Source: Nageia nagi (Eukaryota > Pinophyta). Taken from it: DNA of 64,000 nt. Where the stretch lies: positions 54,436,001 to 54,500,000 of the forward strand of contig JBITNC010000001.1 of assembly GCA_050084985.1 (NCBI GenBank). The letters are read 5' to 3'. The notes beneath the pieces were generated by a model. The model worked only from the letters and a program-made list of their open reading frames with translations. It had not been told where the DNA came from and ran no database searches. Below are positions 46,390 to 58,228 of this stretch, piece after piece (the first letter of the stretch is position 1; each line of letters begins with the position of its first letter). A program made the position numbers and the translations under genes.

Positions 46390-47270
46390 AATGCAATATT
46401 GGGATAGAAAAGTAAGAGAGAAGAAAGAAGAAAGTAAGAGAGTTCTCCTCCAAATAGATATAATGGAGATGAGAACTTTTTACATATTTGTAAAGTAATA
46501 AAGATCTAGTTTGAAACTCACTACTTTGCTAATACAATTATTAACCATAACCAATTTCAATGTGCATGAAGTAGTCATCCAATTGGAAGTCATGAAGAGT
46601 CTCCAAGAGCCTACATACCTAGGTAAGTAACCTGCAATATCAAAGGAACCTGCAAGTCATAAGCAACTCAAATAACAGGATCAGTTAGATGCATCATATT
46701 CATATCAACAAGATAGATGAATCACACAAATGCCATCATGAACTGATCAATGGTCACTATAAGTCATCACAATGATGCCATGTCAAAAACTTATAATCAC
46801 CTATCGTATATAAAATATGTGTTGATTATCATTACAAATAGAGCATGCACATACGAGTTTCTCACATATGGATAATGAATAGTGCCAAAAACACATAAGA
46901 GTTCCTCACACATGGATAACTAAATAGTGCCAAAAGACACATAAGGGTTCCTCACACATGGATAACTGAATGGTGCTAGATTGATCAAAAATAGAGTATG
47001 CACATACGAGTTCCTCACATATGGATACTGAATAGTGCCAAAAGATACATAAGTGTTCCTCACACATGGATAATTGAATAGTGCAAGATTGGCCAATTTG
47101 TACAATAAGTTCTTTATGAGAGCAAACTTACCACAAAGGTGTACAACAAAATCAACACTATATAGCACAAAATCATCCTAGGGGTGAAGTTGTCATCATA
47201 AACATGAATTCAACACAAGAATTCAAACTTCACCCCCTTAAGGATAACTTCACCAACCTGATAGATCCCT
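46390..47270 (-). other. A2 3' UTR with tandem 'gagttcctcacacatgg' array
   Basis: The segment parallels A1 15311-16146. About five units at 46850-47095 share 'gagttcctcacatatgg' / 'gttcctcacacatggata' and 'aatagtgccaaaa' words with a period of about 50-60 bp. It ends at a cacccccttaagga stretch (about 47230), the complement of the purine tract after RNase H. Confidence 0.8.
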
Positions 47271-48340
47271 AAGCTTATAGAACTGAGCTTTTGGGAGGGG
47301 CTTGGTGAATAAATCAACGAAGTTCAAGGTGGATGGACAATACTCCTAGGTGTAAGATGCCATTAAGAACCTTCTTCTTGATAAAATGGGCATGTATTTC
47401 TACATATTTTGTTCTTTGATAGAACATAAGATTTTTAGCCAAAGAAATAGCTAAGTAATTGTCTAAAAAAATTAAAAATGAGCCACCTTGCTCATACCTA
47501 ATTTCTTTTAGAAGATGCCTTAGCCAAATGGCTTCTTGAGCTACAACAGATATGACACAATATTCAACTTTTATGGTGAAAAGAGAAACAGTAGGTTGCT
47601 TCTTGGATAATCATGTAAGAGATCAATATTAGTATTTCAAACATTTCCTAAAATTTGGATATGCACTCTTGAATGATTTCATCATTATTTCCAATAATCA
47701 AAAGATCATCCACATAAAGAAGAATCAAGACCACATCTTTTCCTTGATTGACCACATATAGATCAGAGTTAGAAAGACACTTGAAAAATCTAATTTTACA
47801 AAGTACCCTAAAATCTTTCTATACCAAGCTCTAGGTGCTTGTTTAAGTTCAAATAATGACTTCTTTAGCTTACACATAAAGGACTCTTTACCTTCCATAA
47901 TAAACCCTTCTGGTTGGTTCATAAACATTTCCACATCTAAGTCACCATTGAGAAATGCACTCTTGATGTCAAGTTGAAAAATATTCTATCCTTGAGCTAT
48001 AGAAAGAGCAAGAATAACTCTCACAGTATGCATCTTTGTATAAGAGTAAAGGTTTTCTCATAATTTACACTGTATTTCTGAGTAAAACCTTTAGCTACTA
48101 ACCTTACCTTGTATTTCTCAATATCTCCAACTAAATTGAACTTGACCTTATAGATCCACTTATTACCAATCATATTCTTTTCATTAGGATAAGGAACCAA
48201 GTCCCAATCTTTATTTTCCATAAACATCTCATACTCCACTTTCATGGCTTCCATCCAGCATTCGTACTTAAAAGCTTCTTTGAAGGTTGAGGGCTCATGG
48301 TTGTCAATCTTGGTAATTAAATATTTGTTCAAGTCATGCT
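47271..48340 (-). pseudogene. A2 RNase H remnant and reverse transcriptase
   Basis: 48021-48332 reads the reverse transcriptase start (E-A-F-K-Y-E-C-W-M-E-A-M-K, DWDLVPY, GNKWIYKVKFN, LVAKGFTQKY). 47725-47934 continues with EMFMNQPEGF and CKLKKSLFELKQAPRAWY. The catalytic YVDD box is readable near 47705. About 450 bp between the YVDD region and the RNase H core is missing (junction about 47600-47640). RNase H is left as scraps to 47270. Confidence 0.82.
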
Positions 48341-48459
48341 CCTTGTTACCTTTTATGTTGAAGAATTTTGTTCTTGAGGTGACTTATCTACATCAATATC
48401 CAACCAACTAGGAAACTAAAAGAGTACTCTAGATCATCAACATCCTCATTAGAAGCAAA

Positions 48460-48889
48460 TTCTTCAAGGAAGTTCATTGAAATTTACATCCTTTGAAATG
48501 ATGATTGCTTTATAGGTTGAAGAGTAGAGCCTGCAGCCTCTATGTTGACTATCATAACCCACAAAGATGCATTTTTCAGCTCTTTTATCCAACTTCTTTC
48601 TTTTCTCAAAAATAATGTAGAAGAATGCTTCACAACCAAACACCCTAAAGTGAGAAATGTTAAGTTTTCTTCCTAACCATATCTCAAAAGGAGTTTTACA
48701 CTGAATAGCTTTTGTGGGACACCTATTCAAGGTGTAAATAGAATTGCTTACAACTTCACTCTGTAAGAATTTAGGAAGATTACCCAACATGCATCTATCC
48801 ATATCCATAATTGGTCTATTTGTTTTTTACAATACCGTTTTGCTGAGGAGTGTATGGAATTGTAAATTGCCTCTTGGTTTCATACTTAG
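48460..48889 (-). pseudogene. A2 integrase, C-terminal part
   Basis: 48464-48808 is an open stretch with MDRCMLGNLPKFL, LNRCPTKAIQ-x-K-T-P-F-E-I-W, LNISHFRVFGCEAF and DKRAEKCIFVGYD, the end of the copia integrase core. Just upstream (48810-48889) the IPYTPQQNG-type block is readable in a neighbouring frame. C is inserted a few codons before it. Confidence 0.87.
48885..48889. repeat. Presumed target-site duplication of C, left copy (CTTAG)
   Basis: The five bases before the TG of C's LTR. The right partner is outside the window, so this is position-based only. Confidence 0.5.
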
Positions 48890-49733
48890 TGTAGACACCT
48901 AAAAATGTCCCCTTTTTAACTAGCAAACATTGAAATAATCATAACTCTTCGCGATAATATAAAATAGGTTTAAAACCATATTATTGGATAGTTCCCGTCG
49001 AGTACATGCAAAACGGGTGGTCACGACTCTTTTTAGGTAAAATTGGCTATTTAACGATCATTTTAATATTGTCACAAAATTAAAAACCAGTTGCCAGCGA
49101 TCCAAGACAGTCGCTGGCATTTTGAGGTGATTGCCGACGTTCGTATTGTAATCGTCGGTGACTCTGTAACAGCCGAACAAGAAACCATAATAGCGAGAGA
49201 AAGTTGAAATGCTTCATTTTCCCAAGATGATATGGATAGAGGGGGTCAGTTATGACCTATGGTGGCGCTTCACTTCCTCTTACCAGCCTTGGAACATCTC
49301 ACCCAAAATCTATAAATACAAACCAATACAAAGCAAAAAAGAGAGAATCTTGACCCAAATTTGAAGTAGGGTAATGCTGCCAAAATCTTGTGAGCTTATA
49401 CATTTTATTGTTTTATGTTAGCTTCAATTTATATATGTCATACATAGATGCTTTGATGTTATTTTCTTTTGCATGTGTGTAGGATTTACAGGTTGTCCAC
49501 ATCAAGGAGAGAAGCAAGCAAATCAAAAATAATGAAGATCTAATACCTTCATTTTGGCAAATGGCATTTGTAAAAGTCCCTTCTAAGGGCAAATTGTAGT
49601 TTGAGCTGAAAATCAATATCAATTTGTAATTATGGCATTTCTATCTATTTTATATAATTTGAGGTTTAGTGAAGATTTAAGAATAATTGCATTTTATGTT
49701 ATTCTACATTCCAACTCTATTTTCACTGCAACA
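48890..49733 (+). repeat. C 5' LTR
   Basis: Starts TGTAGACACC and ends CTGCAACA, three bases before the primer-binding site. An inverted repeat (gccagcga ... tcgctggc, about 49093-49118) and 'cggtgactc' words lie in its first third. A TATA-like 'tctataaata' at about 49310-49320 is a candidate promoter. Confidence 0.8.
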
Positions 49734-49736
49734 TTC

Positions 49737-49753
49737 TGGCGCTAGAAGGAGGG
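49737..49753 (+). promoter_or_regulatory. C primer-binding site
   Basis: TGGCGCTAGAAGGAGGG directly after the LTR end. TGGCGC-type sites are usual in plant Ty3/gypsy elements. Confidence 0.8.
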
Positions 49754-51618
49754 CCCTTCCGTTATTGATAGGGAGGTTTTTTGTTTATAATGATTTTACC
49801 TTTCTATTTTCTAGTTTATTTGAATTCTTCCATATACTGACTTTAAATTTCACATTCTGTACTTTTTAGGAAATCTGTTGCAGAAACGCCAGCGACTAGA
49901 ATCGGACATCGGTGACTCAAAAGGAACGCCAGCGATTTACAAAGTAATCCAGACTAAATGCCTGCGATTGGAATCGGATGCCGATGACTCAGAATAAATG
50001 CCAGCGACCTCTGTTTAAACACCGGTGACTCATACTCCAGGTCATTTTATCTCTTTTTGTTATTTCTGAAAAAATGAAATAAAATGTATAATATATTGAT
50101 TAAATGGAAGGATACTTTTGGATGTGATTCCTTTGCCTAGAATGCATATAAGAATGGGTAGAAAAGATTAAATGCATATTTTTTATTAATTTATTTTATG
50201 TAAAATGTTATGTATTTATTTTCATATTTTGGGTGAAGGGTATGTACACATTAATACTTTTTATCTTGTCTACTTATGCTCTCCCTTTGCGCTTCATGCG
50301 ATCTTAGGTGACCAGAATAGACTTGATAAGAAGGAGTAATTAATTATTCTTTTCTTTCACATTCACACTATCATTAATTTGGTTAATTTATCCACACATA
50401 ATGACCTCTTACCAAGTTTTCCCTTACCACTCCATTGGAGGTCGAAGGGATATGTGACTAGTAAGGGGAGGTAATTTATTACACATAATACTTCCACAAT
50501 TGGAAGGAGTAAATGAATCACATTTAATTTGGAATGAACTTAAAGGAAATAAATCAAGTTTTGGGTAGTGTAAATCATATTAAAAGGTTAATGAATTAGA
50601 GGGATTCGAATACACTAAGTACTTTCACTTAACAAAGTATGCTCTCACTTTTGCGCATCAAGCGATCCTAAGTGATCAGAAATAAGTTAAGTGAAAGAGG
50701 TAAAATTTATTCACATTTTATTTGAAAATATACTTCACATTAACACTCTTAAAGATTTCTACCCTTACCACTCCATTGGAGGTCGAAGGGATATGTGACT
50801 CTTGGAGGAGTAATTGAACCTCAATTAATTTATCTACACTTAATGGCTTTTTACTAAGTTTGCTCTTACCACTCCATTGGAGGTCGAAGAGACATGTGAC
50901 TAGTAAGAAGAGGAAATCTATCACACATAAAACTTCCACAGCTGGAAGGAGTTAATGAACATCATTAAGAGGTTGGATAACAAATCACATTATAATTAAA
51001 AAGAACAACAGGGTTATTAAGGTCAAGATTCACTTAAAATAAACTTTGATTGCATCACATTAAGATAAGATAAGTAAATGGACATGAATGTTTGGGAGGG
51101 TAGTATGCATAAATGTACTTTACTTGCTTAAATGCATTTCATAAGGCTTTAAAGGAATAATTGAACATTAATGAGTTGGATGTCACTACCAACCATTAAT
51201 TCTTACTTCTTTGTACCCACCGATATAACACACTTGAAGCCATAGAGCCAGTTACACTTGGAGGTGATGACCAAGGTAACTTTCCTTTAGGTAGGAGTCA
51301 AAAAAGAGACTCATCTAGAACCAAGCCAAAAGCCATAGGAACTTGTAAACATTATTTAGAATTACCAAACCTACCTTGTTTAACACTTGACTAGTCAAAA
51401 CAAACTAGGAAAATTAAAAAGATTAAAAATGAACAACCCATATCGTTCATTTAACTCAGACATTAAAAATATGTGAAAAAGTTAAAAAAGATAATCACAT
51501 CGTTAAAAGTAAGTTTGCATATAGGATGTTTGTGCATTAAATTGTTTTCTCGAAAACATAATATAAAAGATAAAAATAGAGTTTCTTTTTTACGATGCTT
51601 GTTTATAATATCTAAAAA
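49754..51618 (+). other. C leader with repeat arrays
   Basis: About 1.9 kb without a gene. 49875-50035 has four units of about 40 bp with 'gccagcga' and 'cggtgactca' words. 50280-50950 has a 'ccttaccactccattggaggtcg' block three times (about 50423, 50761, 50866) and a 'gcttcatgcgatc / gcatcaagcgatcctaagtga' block twice (about 50288 and 50653). Confidence 0.7.
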
Positions 51619-54180
51619 ATGGTTCAAACTAGAAGTATGACCGCTAAGAAAATGCGAGAACACCCATTTGAAATACAAGAACTAGATTCAGAAATATGGA
51701 TCTGATAGAGTATTGGTTAGGAGGCCACCTCCTTTAGATGAATCAGATCCACGAGTAGTTCGTTATGAAAGTAAAGATTGGAATTGGGGTTATGATCAAT
51801 CTAGATTGCAAAGACAAAGTATAGAAGATCCTATTACCAAGGCTAGAATGCAAGTGTTAGATAAAGAGTTAATTGAAATTCATCGTCACCTAGCTAATTA
51901 TAGGAATATTCCTAATACGTCTTCTAGTTTACCAGGAGATGTCGAAAAACTAAATCATAGGCATGATAACTTAGAGATGGATGAGGATAAATCTCAGGCC
52001 AAACCATAGTAGTACCAGAGACTGAGCCATATAAAGTAAATATGATAGAGTCATTCATCTATTATCGATGGTCAAAAAGTCAGTTCTTTAATCCGAAAAG
52101 AGGGATCTTCATTTTCTCATAAATCTCTCGAACTAGGAAAAAATGAATATCAATACCTACGAGTAATTTATCTCAAATAGCTCCTTCAATGAAGCAAATG
52201 GAGAAATATTATTCTTCAAAGGGAGGATTACATAGAAGGACATCTAAATATAAAATAGAAGAGATACCTTCCTATGAAGAACTAAAAGAATGACGATTAT
52301 GTAAAATAAAAGCCGTCAAAAATTCATGAAAATATATGCTGATGATATTAAAAAGGCCACAGAGATGCAATATCTTCTAAAGGAAGTTGATGAATTATTA
52401 AAATTCAAGAATAAGAGAATAAATTAAAATAAATGGAAGATAAACTTCTTAGAGATAAAAGAAAATTCAAAGAACAAGAATAAGCAACAAAGAAAGAAAT
52501 GAGTTCCTGGAACAAGAAAAGAAAAGACTTCATAAATAACATGAGATTCAACTTCATTTACAGGAATTACAACTTAAAGAATTAGAGAATGAAAAAATAA
52601 AAAGGAATGATATCTACGTATGGAGAAAGAAAAATAAAGACAGTGGGAGGAATATCAAAAAATAAAAAATTTGAAACCTAAAACTCCTGAAGGAAGTCAA
52701 ATACGAAGATATCGAGATCCTTACTTAGACAAACAAGAAGCGATGGATAGAGAGACAACCATTTTATTACAAAAAGAGATGGATAAAGAACTAGAACTGC
52801 AAAAATTATATGATAAACAAAAGCAAGATTCTATTAAAAGTTGGGTTGAACAAACCCGAAATCAAACAAGACAACCTGATTACAAAGGAAAAGATTATAT
52901 GGAAAAAATATATCCCAAAAACCTCTTAAAACCCCTATTCTATGACATCATTCACCTCTTAAAATATTGCCTCCACCACCATCAGATTTTCCTTCTGACT
53001 ATGAGTCTTACATTTCAAGATCAATTTCAGAAAAGGATCCGAATACTCGAAGATATCATATACACACTCAAGGTCGTAGAACCGATAAAGAATTAGAAGA
53101 CTTTATGAAGGATTTTATAAATTGAGAAATGAATGCTCAAGGACTCCAAAATTAAATTATAGAAACATTTGTAATGAACCTATTCATCCAAGTGTTCCAA
53201 AAAAGAAACTACCATATAGATTTGAATTTCCTAAAATAGAATCATTTAAAGGAAGAGAAGACCCCAAAGAACATTTGAGAAAATTTACATTCTCTAGCTA
53301 TCAGATAGCCAATGATGACTCATTAATGTTACGTATATTTCCTATGACACTCGCAGGTCAAGCTTTAGATTGGTATAATAGTTTACCTATGCATAGTTTA
53401 TATACGTTCAAACAATTGGCTAATCAATTTCTAGAACATTTTAGAATCAACATTAAAGAAAAATCTTCAATTACTGATCTTACAAGATTACAACAATTTC
53501 CTGATGAAACTATACAAGATTACATCTCAAGATGGTGGGCTATACTCACTAGTATGCCTATACAATACCACAAGAGGAATTGGTTAAATTATTTAGTCAA
53601 AGTTGTTTAAGACCAATAGCTAGTATTCTCCAAATTCAACAACATAGAACTTTTGAAGAAGCTATTACTCAGGCAGTAGTTATAGAAAGAGTTAAAATTC
53701 AATATGGAGAATTAAAACTCAAGAAAAAAGAATACAAAAAGGGTAATAAATATGAAAATAGTACTAAACAACCACAAAATAATCAAATAGCTATGACAGA
53801 ACATTCTGGTCAAGCTTAAAAAATCGAGGAAAATGTTGAACCTAAGCCTAAAAGAAATTTTACCCCATTATCAGAACCATTAGCTGAAATACTTAAAAAA
53901 TTATGTGATAATGGTATGATTAAAATTACCTGATATAAAACCTGAAAATCCTAATGCTAAAGGAAGCAAATGGTATAAGGAGAATGAATTTTGTGCTTAT
54001 CATAGGCAAAAAGGACATAATACAAATAGATGTCAACTTTACAACACAAAATTCAAGACTTGATAGATAGTCAAAAAATAGATGTGGATAATCCTGTTGT
54101 GCCTTCGAATCAAAATTTAGGGATATATCAAAACCCCTTACCTTCACATAGGCTAACAATGTGGCAATTATCCCAAACCA
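51619..54180 (+). pseudogene. C gag with long coiled-coil N-terminus
   Basis: Starts at ATG 51619 (MVQTRSMTAKKM, a common gypsy gag start). After a shift comes a frame ending at 52009 and then a long Glu/Lys/Gln-rich part (about 52160-52900) with heptad-like Leu spacing, likely coiled coil. The capsid region is at 53205-53600: FEFPKIESFKGREDPKEHL, ALDWYNSL, FKQLANQFLEHF, LTRLQQFPDETIQDYISRW. The zinc-knuckle-like CAYHRQKGHNTNRC is at about 53995-54040. Gag forms the particle and binds RNA. Breaks are stops and a few shifts. Confidence 0.85.
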
Positions 54181-54559
54181 AATGAACTATACATGGGATA
54201 ATAAGGATATACCATTTATAGGGACTATAGATGATTCAATACATATGATTGGTATAGCTACATGAGCACAACAATATCAGAATAAATAGGATAATCCATG
54301 AAAAAATCAATCAATATCAAACCCAATTAATATACAACCTATACCTCCTCCACAACAACCTAAAGTTTCGATAAAAGGTGCTCTTCAATGATAATTAAAA
54401 ATGTCTCCAGTTAAGATGACCTTATTTGAATTATTACAATAGTTTGAGAGTTATAGGAAGCTATGAATCAAATTCTACAAGAAATTCAAGTGGATGCTAG
54501 TAACCCGATAATTTTATTTCAATAGTTGAAAGTTTGAAGATATCTCAACAACCTAGTAT

Positions 54560-55000
54560 CACCTTCTACGAACAAGAAAAATTAAATAATGATGGACCAG
54601 GCGACTTGATCCACCTTTACATATAATAGGTAAAGTAGATGGGAAATTATTTAAAAGAATTCTGATAGATGAAGGTTTAGCTATAAATATAATTTCAGAT
54701 GCTGCATATAAAAATTTGAATTTATCAGATTCACTTATCTTAGCTCCTTCTTTACAAATTAGGGCATTTAATGATGCAGTGTGTTCAACTTTGGGATCAA
54801 TAGTGCTGCTGATTATAGTAGGGGCTAAAACCGTTCAAACTTTATTACATATAATTGAAGGAAATATTATACAATACAACTTCTTTTAGGACGTCCATGG
54901 ATTAGAGAAATGCAATGTGTTCCATCAACTTATCATGGATGTTTAAAATACATCTACAAAGATAAAGTTCATTGTGTGTTTAAAGATCCAGATCCTTATT
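54560..55000 (+). pseudogene. C protease
   Basis: LHIIGKVDGKLFKRILIDEGLAINIIS (about 54615-54700) is the aspartic-protease site, normally LIDGGS/A-x-N; the Asp is kept, Gly is Glu. LQIRAFND and IVGAKTVQTLLHII follow as in gypsy retropepsins. Then LGRPWI-like sequence is split by a shift near 54890. Confidence 0.8.
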
Positions 55001-56290
55001 CACATTGTAATTTAATTTTTGATCCAAATAAAGTGACTTACCATCCCTAATTTATCAACCATATTAATGAACAAAAATGAATCAATTGAAGTCATAAAAG
55101 GAAAAAGTGATATAGTTATACAAGATAAAGATACTTGGGAAAAGGTTGCTAAAGCTTTGGACGAAAAATATGGAGCTTCTTCATCAAAACAAGTAAATAC
55201 TACATCTAATAATGACTCATCCAATGTATATCTAGTAAAAGTTAAATTAAGGGATTTAGGGATGGGAGAATATGACGTAGATGATGTTGTATTTAATATA
55301 CCTTCAACAAGAAATGGGAAGAGTATCTAATCACCTAGTGTAATTGACAAATAGTACCTTTAGGAGAATACCTAATAGACAATGTTTGTCTATGCAGGGA
55401 ATAGTAGATCCTGTGTCAACAATATCTAATCAAACATATGAAGGAAATTTCAATAATGATATGAAATATTTATCACCATGTTCAAGAACATTTGTATTAA
55501 ACTATTTTAACAAATGTAATTGGCAAGGACGAGGATTGGGTCGATATGAATAGGGTCCACGAGAAATAATTGAATTACTATATCAAGATCCCACTGATAA
55601 AAGGGGATTAGGTTATCAAAATAAACATGAAAATCTTGCTAAATTAGAAAATTTAGGAGAAGAGAATTTGGATTACAATGAAGAAATTTTAGAGAAAGAA
55701 TCTACAGTACAAGAAATCATTGATATAAGAGAAGAACAATTAAGTGAAATGGATGTCTTAGAAGGTGTCGAAAGCTCTTTATTAATAATATTGAGCCACC
55801 TAGAATCATTCTGTTTACCCAAGTGATATACAAGAAAAAATAAATATAAATGCCAAATCATCAATCATTCCATATTCAGATATACCATCGATAAATATGG
55901 TTACAATAAAAGAGAATAATATTGAAGATCAAAATAATGAACAAATAATGAAGTTAACAAAAATCAAAATTTAATCAAAATAATAGCCAATACTTCTACA
56001 GATGAAGTAATTGCTGACTTCTCTCTTATATCATCTAATCCTTCGGTACATGAATTCAAAAACGTAGATCACATATTTGGTTCCTATGAAAATCAAGTAT
56101 GCATGAATGAACAAACTCAAGAATACGATGAAGAATATAGTGTTAATGACAACGGTTGGATACCAGTACCAAATCAATTAGAAGAAGGGTGCATAGCTTA
56201 CTAAAAATCTTAGAAATAAATATTAGTAATGATCCTCAGAATCTTAAAATTATTCAATTAGGAGAAAACCTCACTAAAAATGAACAAGAA
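55001..56290 (+). pseudogene. C linker between protease and reverse transcriptase with a G-patch motif
   Basis: Two open stretches lead to 55500-55640, which reads CNWQGRGLGRYE-stop-GPREIIELL, then DKRGLGYQ. The Gly pattern G-x-G-L-G...G...R-G-L-G-Y is that of a G-patch, an RNA-binding and helicase-cofactor motif. One stop (TAG for CAG) lies in it. The remainder (55640-56290) is acidic and Glu-rich with little complexity. A G-patch next to the protease is known in betaretroviruses and occurs in some plant retroelement polyproteins. Its role here is unknown. Confidence 0.65.
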
Positions 56291-57150
56291 GAAATTATAA
56301 CCTTATTAAAAGAATGAGAAAAGGTATTTGCATGGTCATATGCAGACATGCCTGGAATAGATCCTAAACTAGTAGTACATAATTTAGCATTAAAGTCTGA
56401 TGCTAAACCTGTTAAACAAAAATTACGTAAAATGCATCCTACTATAGCATTAATGGTAAAAGAAGAACTTCAAAAATTATTAGAAGCTAAATTTATACAA
56501 CCTATAGATTATTCAGATTGGATATCTAATATGGTACCTGTGAAAAAACCAAGTGAAAAATAAGAATATGCACAGATTTTCGTGATCTTAACAAAGCTTG
56601 TCCTAAGGATGATTTCCTCTACCTAGCATTGATAGTTTGGTAGACTCGATAGTAGACATGATATGTTATCATTAATGGACGGATTTTTGGATATAATCAA
56701 ATAAAAATAGCTACTGAAGATCAACATAAAATGGCTTTTATAACTCCTTGGGGTACCTTTTGTTATAAAGTTATGCCTTTTGGATTAAAAAATGCCGGGC
56801 AACTTATCAAAGGGCTATGACTTATATATTCCATGACTATATGCACGACATAGTAGAAGATTATGTTGATGATTTGTTGGTTAGATCTAAATATCGAGTA
56901 GATCATGGAAAAGACCTAATTAAAGTCTTAGATAGATTATTAGAACATAAAGTAAGATTAAATCCAAAAAAATGTGTTTTTGGTGTAACTTCAGGAAAAT
57001 TATTAAGATTCATTGTGTCCCGAAAGGAATTGAAATAGATCCTAGTAAAGTGATGCAATAGTAGACATGCCACCTCCTGAAATCTAAAATAATTACAAAG
57101 TTTAAGGTAAGTTACAAGCCATTAGAAGGTTTATAGCTCAACTTTCTGAT
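56291..57150 (+). pseudogene. C reverse transcriptase (gypsy)
   Basis: MPGIDPKLVVHNL (56348), KQKLRKMHP, EELQKLLEAKFIQPIDYSDWISNMVPVKK, FRDLNKACPKDDF (about 56578-56620), TPWGTFCYKVMPFGLKNA and EDYVDDLLVRSK (YVDD at about 56862) follow the gypsy RVT_1 order. LNPKKCVFGVTSGK closes the palm region. Stops at 56563 and near 56640 and small shifts break it; the catalytic YVDD is intact. It copies element RNA into DNA. Confidence 0.9.
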
Positions 57151-57189
57151 AAATGTAAACCCTTTACAAAATTATTAAAAAAGGGGATC

Positions 57190-57600
57190 GAATATCATTG
57201 GGCAAAGAGCAACAAGATGCATTCAATGAAATTAAAAGATATTTATTATCTCCTCCTGTATTAAGTCCACTAAGAAAAGATGTACCCTTTTTGTTATATA
57301 TCTTTGCTACTGAAAATGCTTTAGGAATAATGCTTGCTCAAAAGAATGAACACAATAAAAAACAAGCTATATATTATCTGAGTAGAACCACTTGTGAGTT
57401 ACGAGATAAAGTATATATATTTGGAAAAATTATGTCTTGCTATCATTTTGCTACTAAAAAACTTCAACATTATATGCTAATCATACAACATATGTCATAT
57501 CTAAAGTAGGATCCATTGAAATATATGATGAATAAAACCTATCAAAATTCAAGAACTGCAAAGTGGATAATGCACTTAACTGAATTTGATTACATTTTAT
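57190..57600 (+). pseudogene. C RNase H, first domain
   Basis: 57198-57509 reads QQDAFNEIKRYLLSPPVLSPL, PFLLYIFATENALGIMLAQ, AIYYLSRT and KIMSCYHFATKKLQHYML, the RNase H region that directly follows gypsy reverse transcriptases. The catalytic Asp of the L-Y-x-x-x-T/S-D motif appears as FATENALG, which would be inactive. Confidence 0.88.
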
Positions 57601-57639
57601 TGGAAAAAAGTCAATAAAAGGACAAGTAATCACTGATTA

Positions 57640-58228
57640 TCTTGTTGATGCTCCATTGCAAGATAATAAACCCCTTGTCATTGAATTACCTGATGATGGG
57701 GTGTTTCAATCAGATGAAATTGAAATACCTGTAGAACCTGAAGATGATTCGGATATGATAATACACTTTGATGGTTCTCGATGTGAACAAGGTGGTGGAG
57801 CAGGTGTTGTATTTATAACCCCGCAAGGGATCCCTATACCATATTCATTTAAATTAAAATTTCCTTGTACCAATAATAATGCGAAATACGAAGCTTTGAT
57901 ATTAGCATTAAAAATTGCTGTTAAATTAAAACTTAAAAGAATTAAGATTATTGGAGATTCTTTACTCATCGTAAATCAAGTGAAAGGAATCTATCAATGT
58001 AAAGAACCTTTACTTCAAAAGTATAAAGCGTTAGTTGAGGAATTATTAAAATCTTTTGACCGATTTAGTATAGAAGCGGCACCAAGATCATCTAATAGAT
58101 TTGCAGATGCTATGGCTTCTATTGGATCTCTTATCCCAGAAGATCCTAAAAAATCTTCAATTCAAGTTGAAATAATTCAATTATCTCAATCATCATTACA
58201 ACAGAAGATGAAGAAAAAAGTGTATTAA
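57640..58228 (+). pseudogene. C second (archaeal-type) RNase H domain
   Basis: An open stretch of 190 codons (57656-58228). The catalytic residues are present: DGSRCEQGGGAGVV (Asp, about 57770), NNNAKYEALILAL (Glu, about 57890), GDSLLIVNQVKG (Asp, about 57955) and RFADAMA (Asp, about 58100). This extra domain between the first RNase H and integrase is the mark of Tat-lineage gypsy elements. It is the longest intact frame in C. Confidence 0.92.

Larger units (their letters stand above)
45889..48889 (-). mobile_element. A2: minus-strand copia of family A, interrupted by gypsy C
   Basis: From left to right: 3' LTR (45889-46380), polypurine complement (46381-46389), 3' UTR with tandem array, RNase H and reverse transcriptase remnants, integrase C-terminal part. 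It is cut at 48889 by the LTR of C. The 5' half would lie on the other side of C. It is inserted in the 3' LTR of F. Confidence 0.9.

Noticed and set aside
48890-49733. Possibility that 48890-49733 is part of copia A2
   Set aside because: A1 and A2 integrase alignments stop at this point, and the segment ends in front of a TGGCGC-type primer-binding site followed by gypsy genes.
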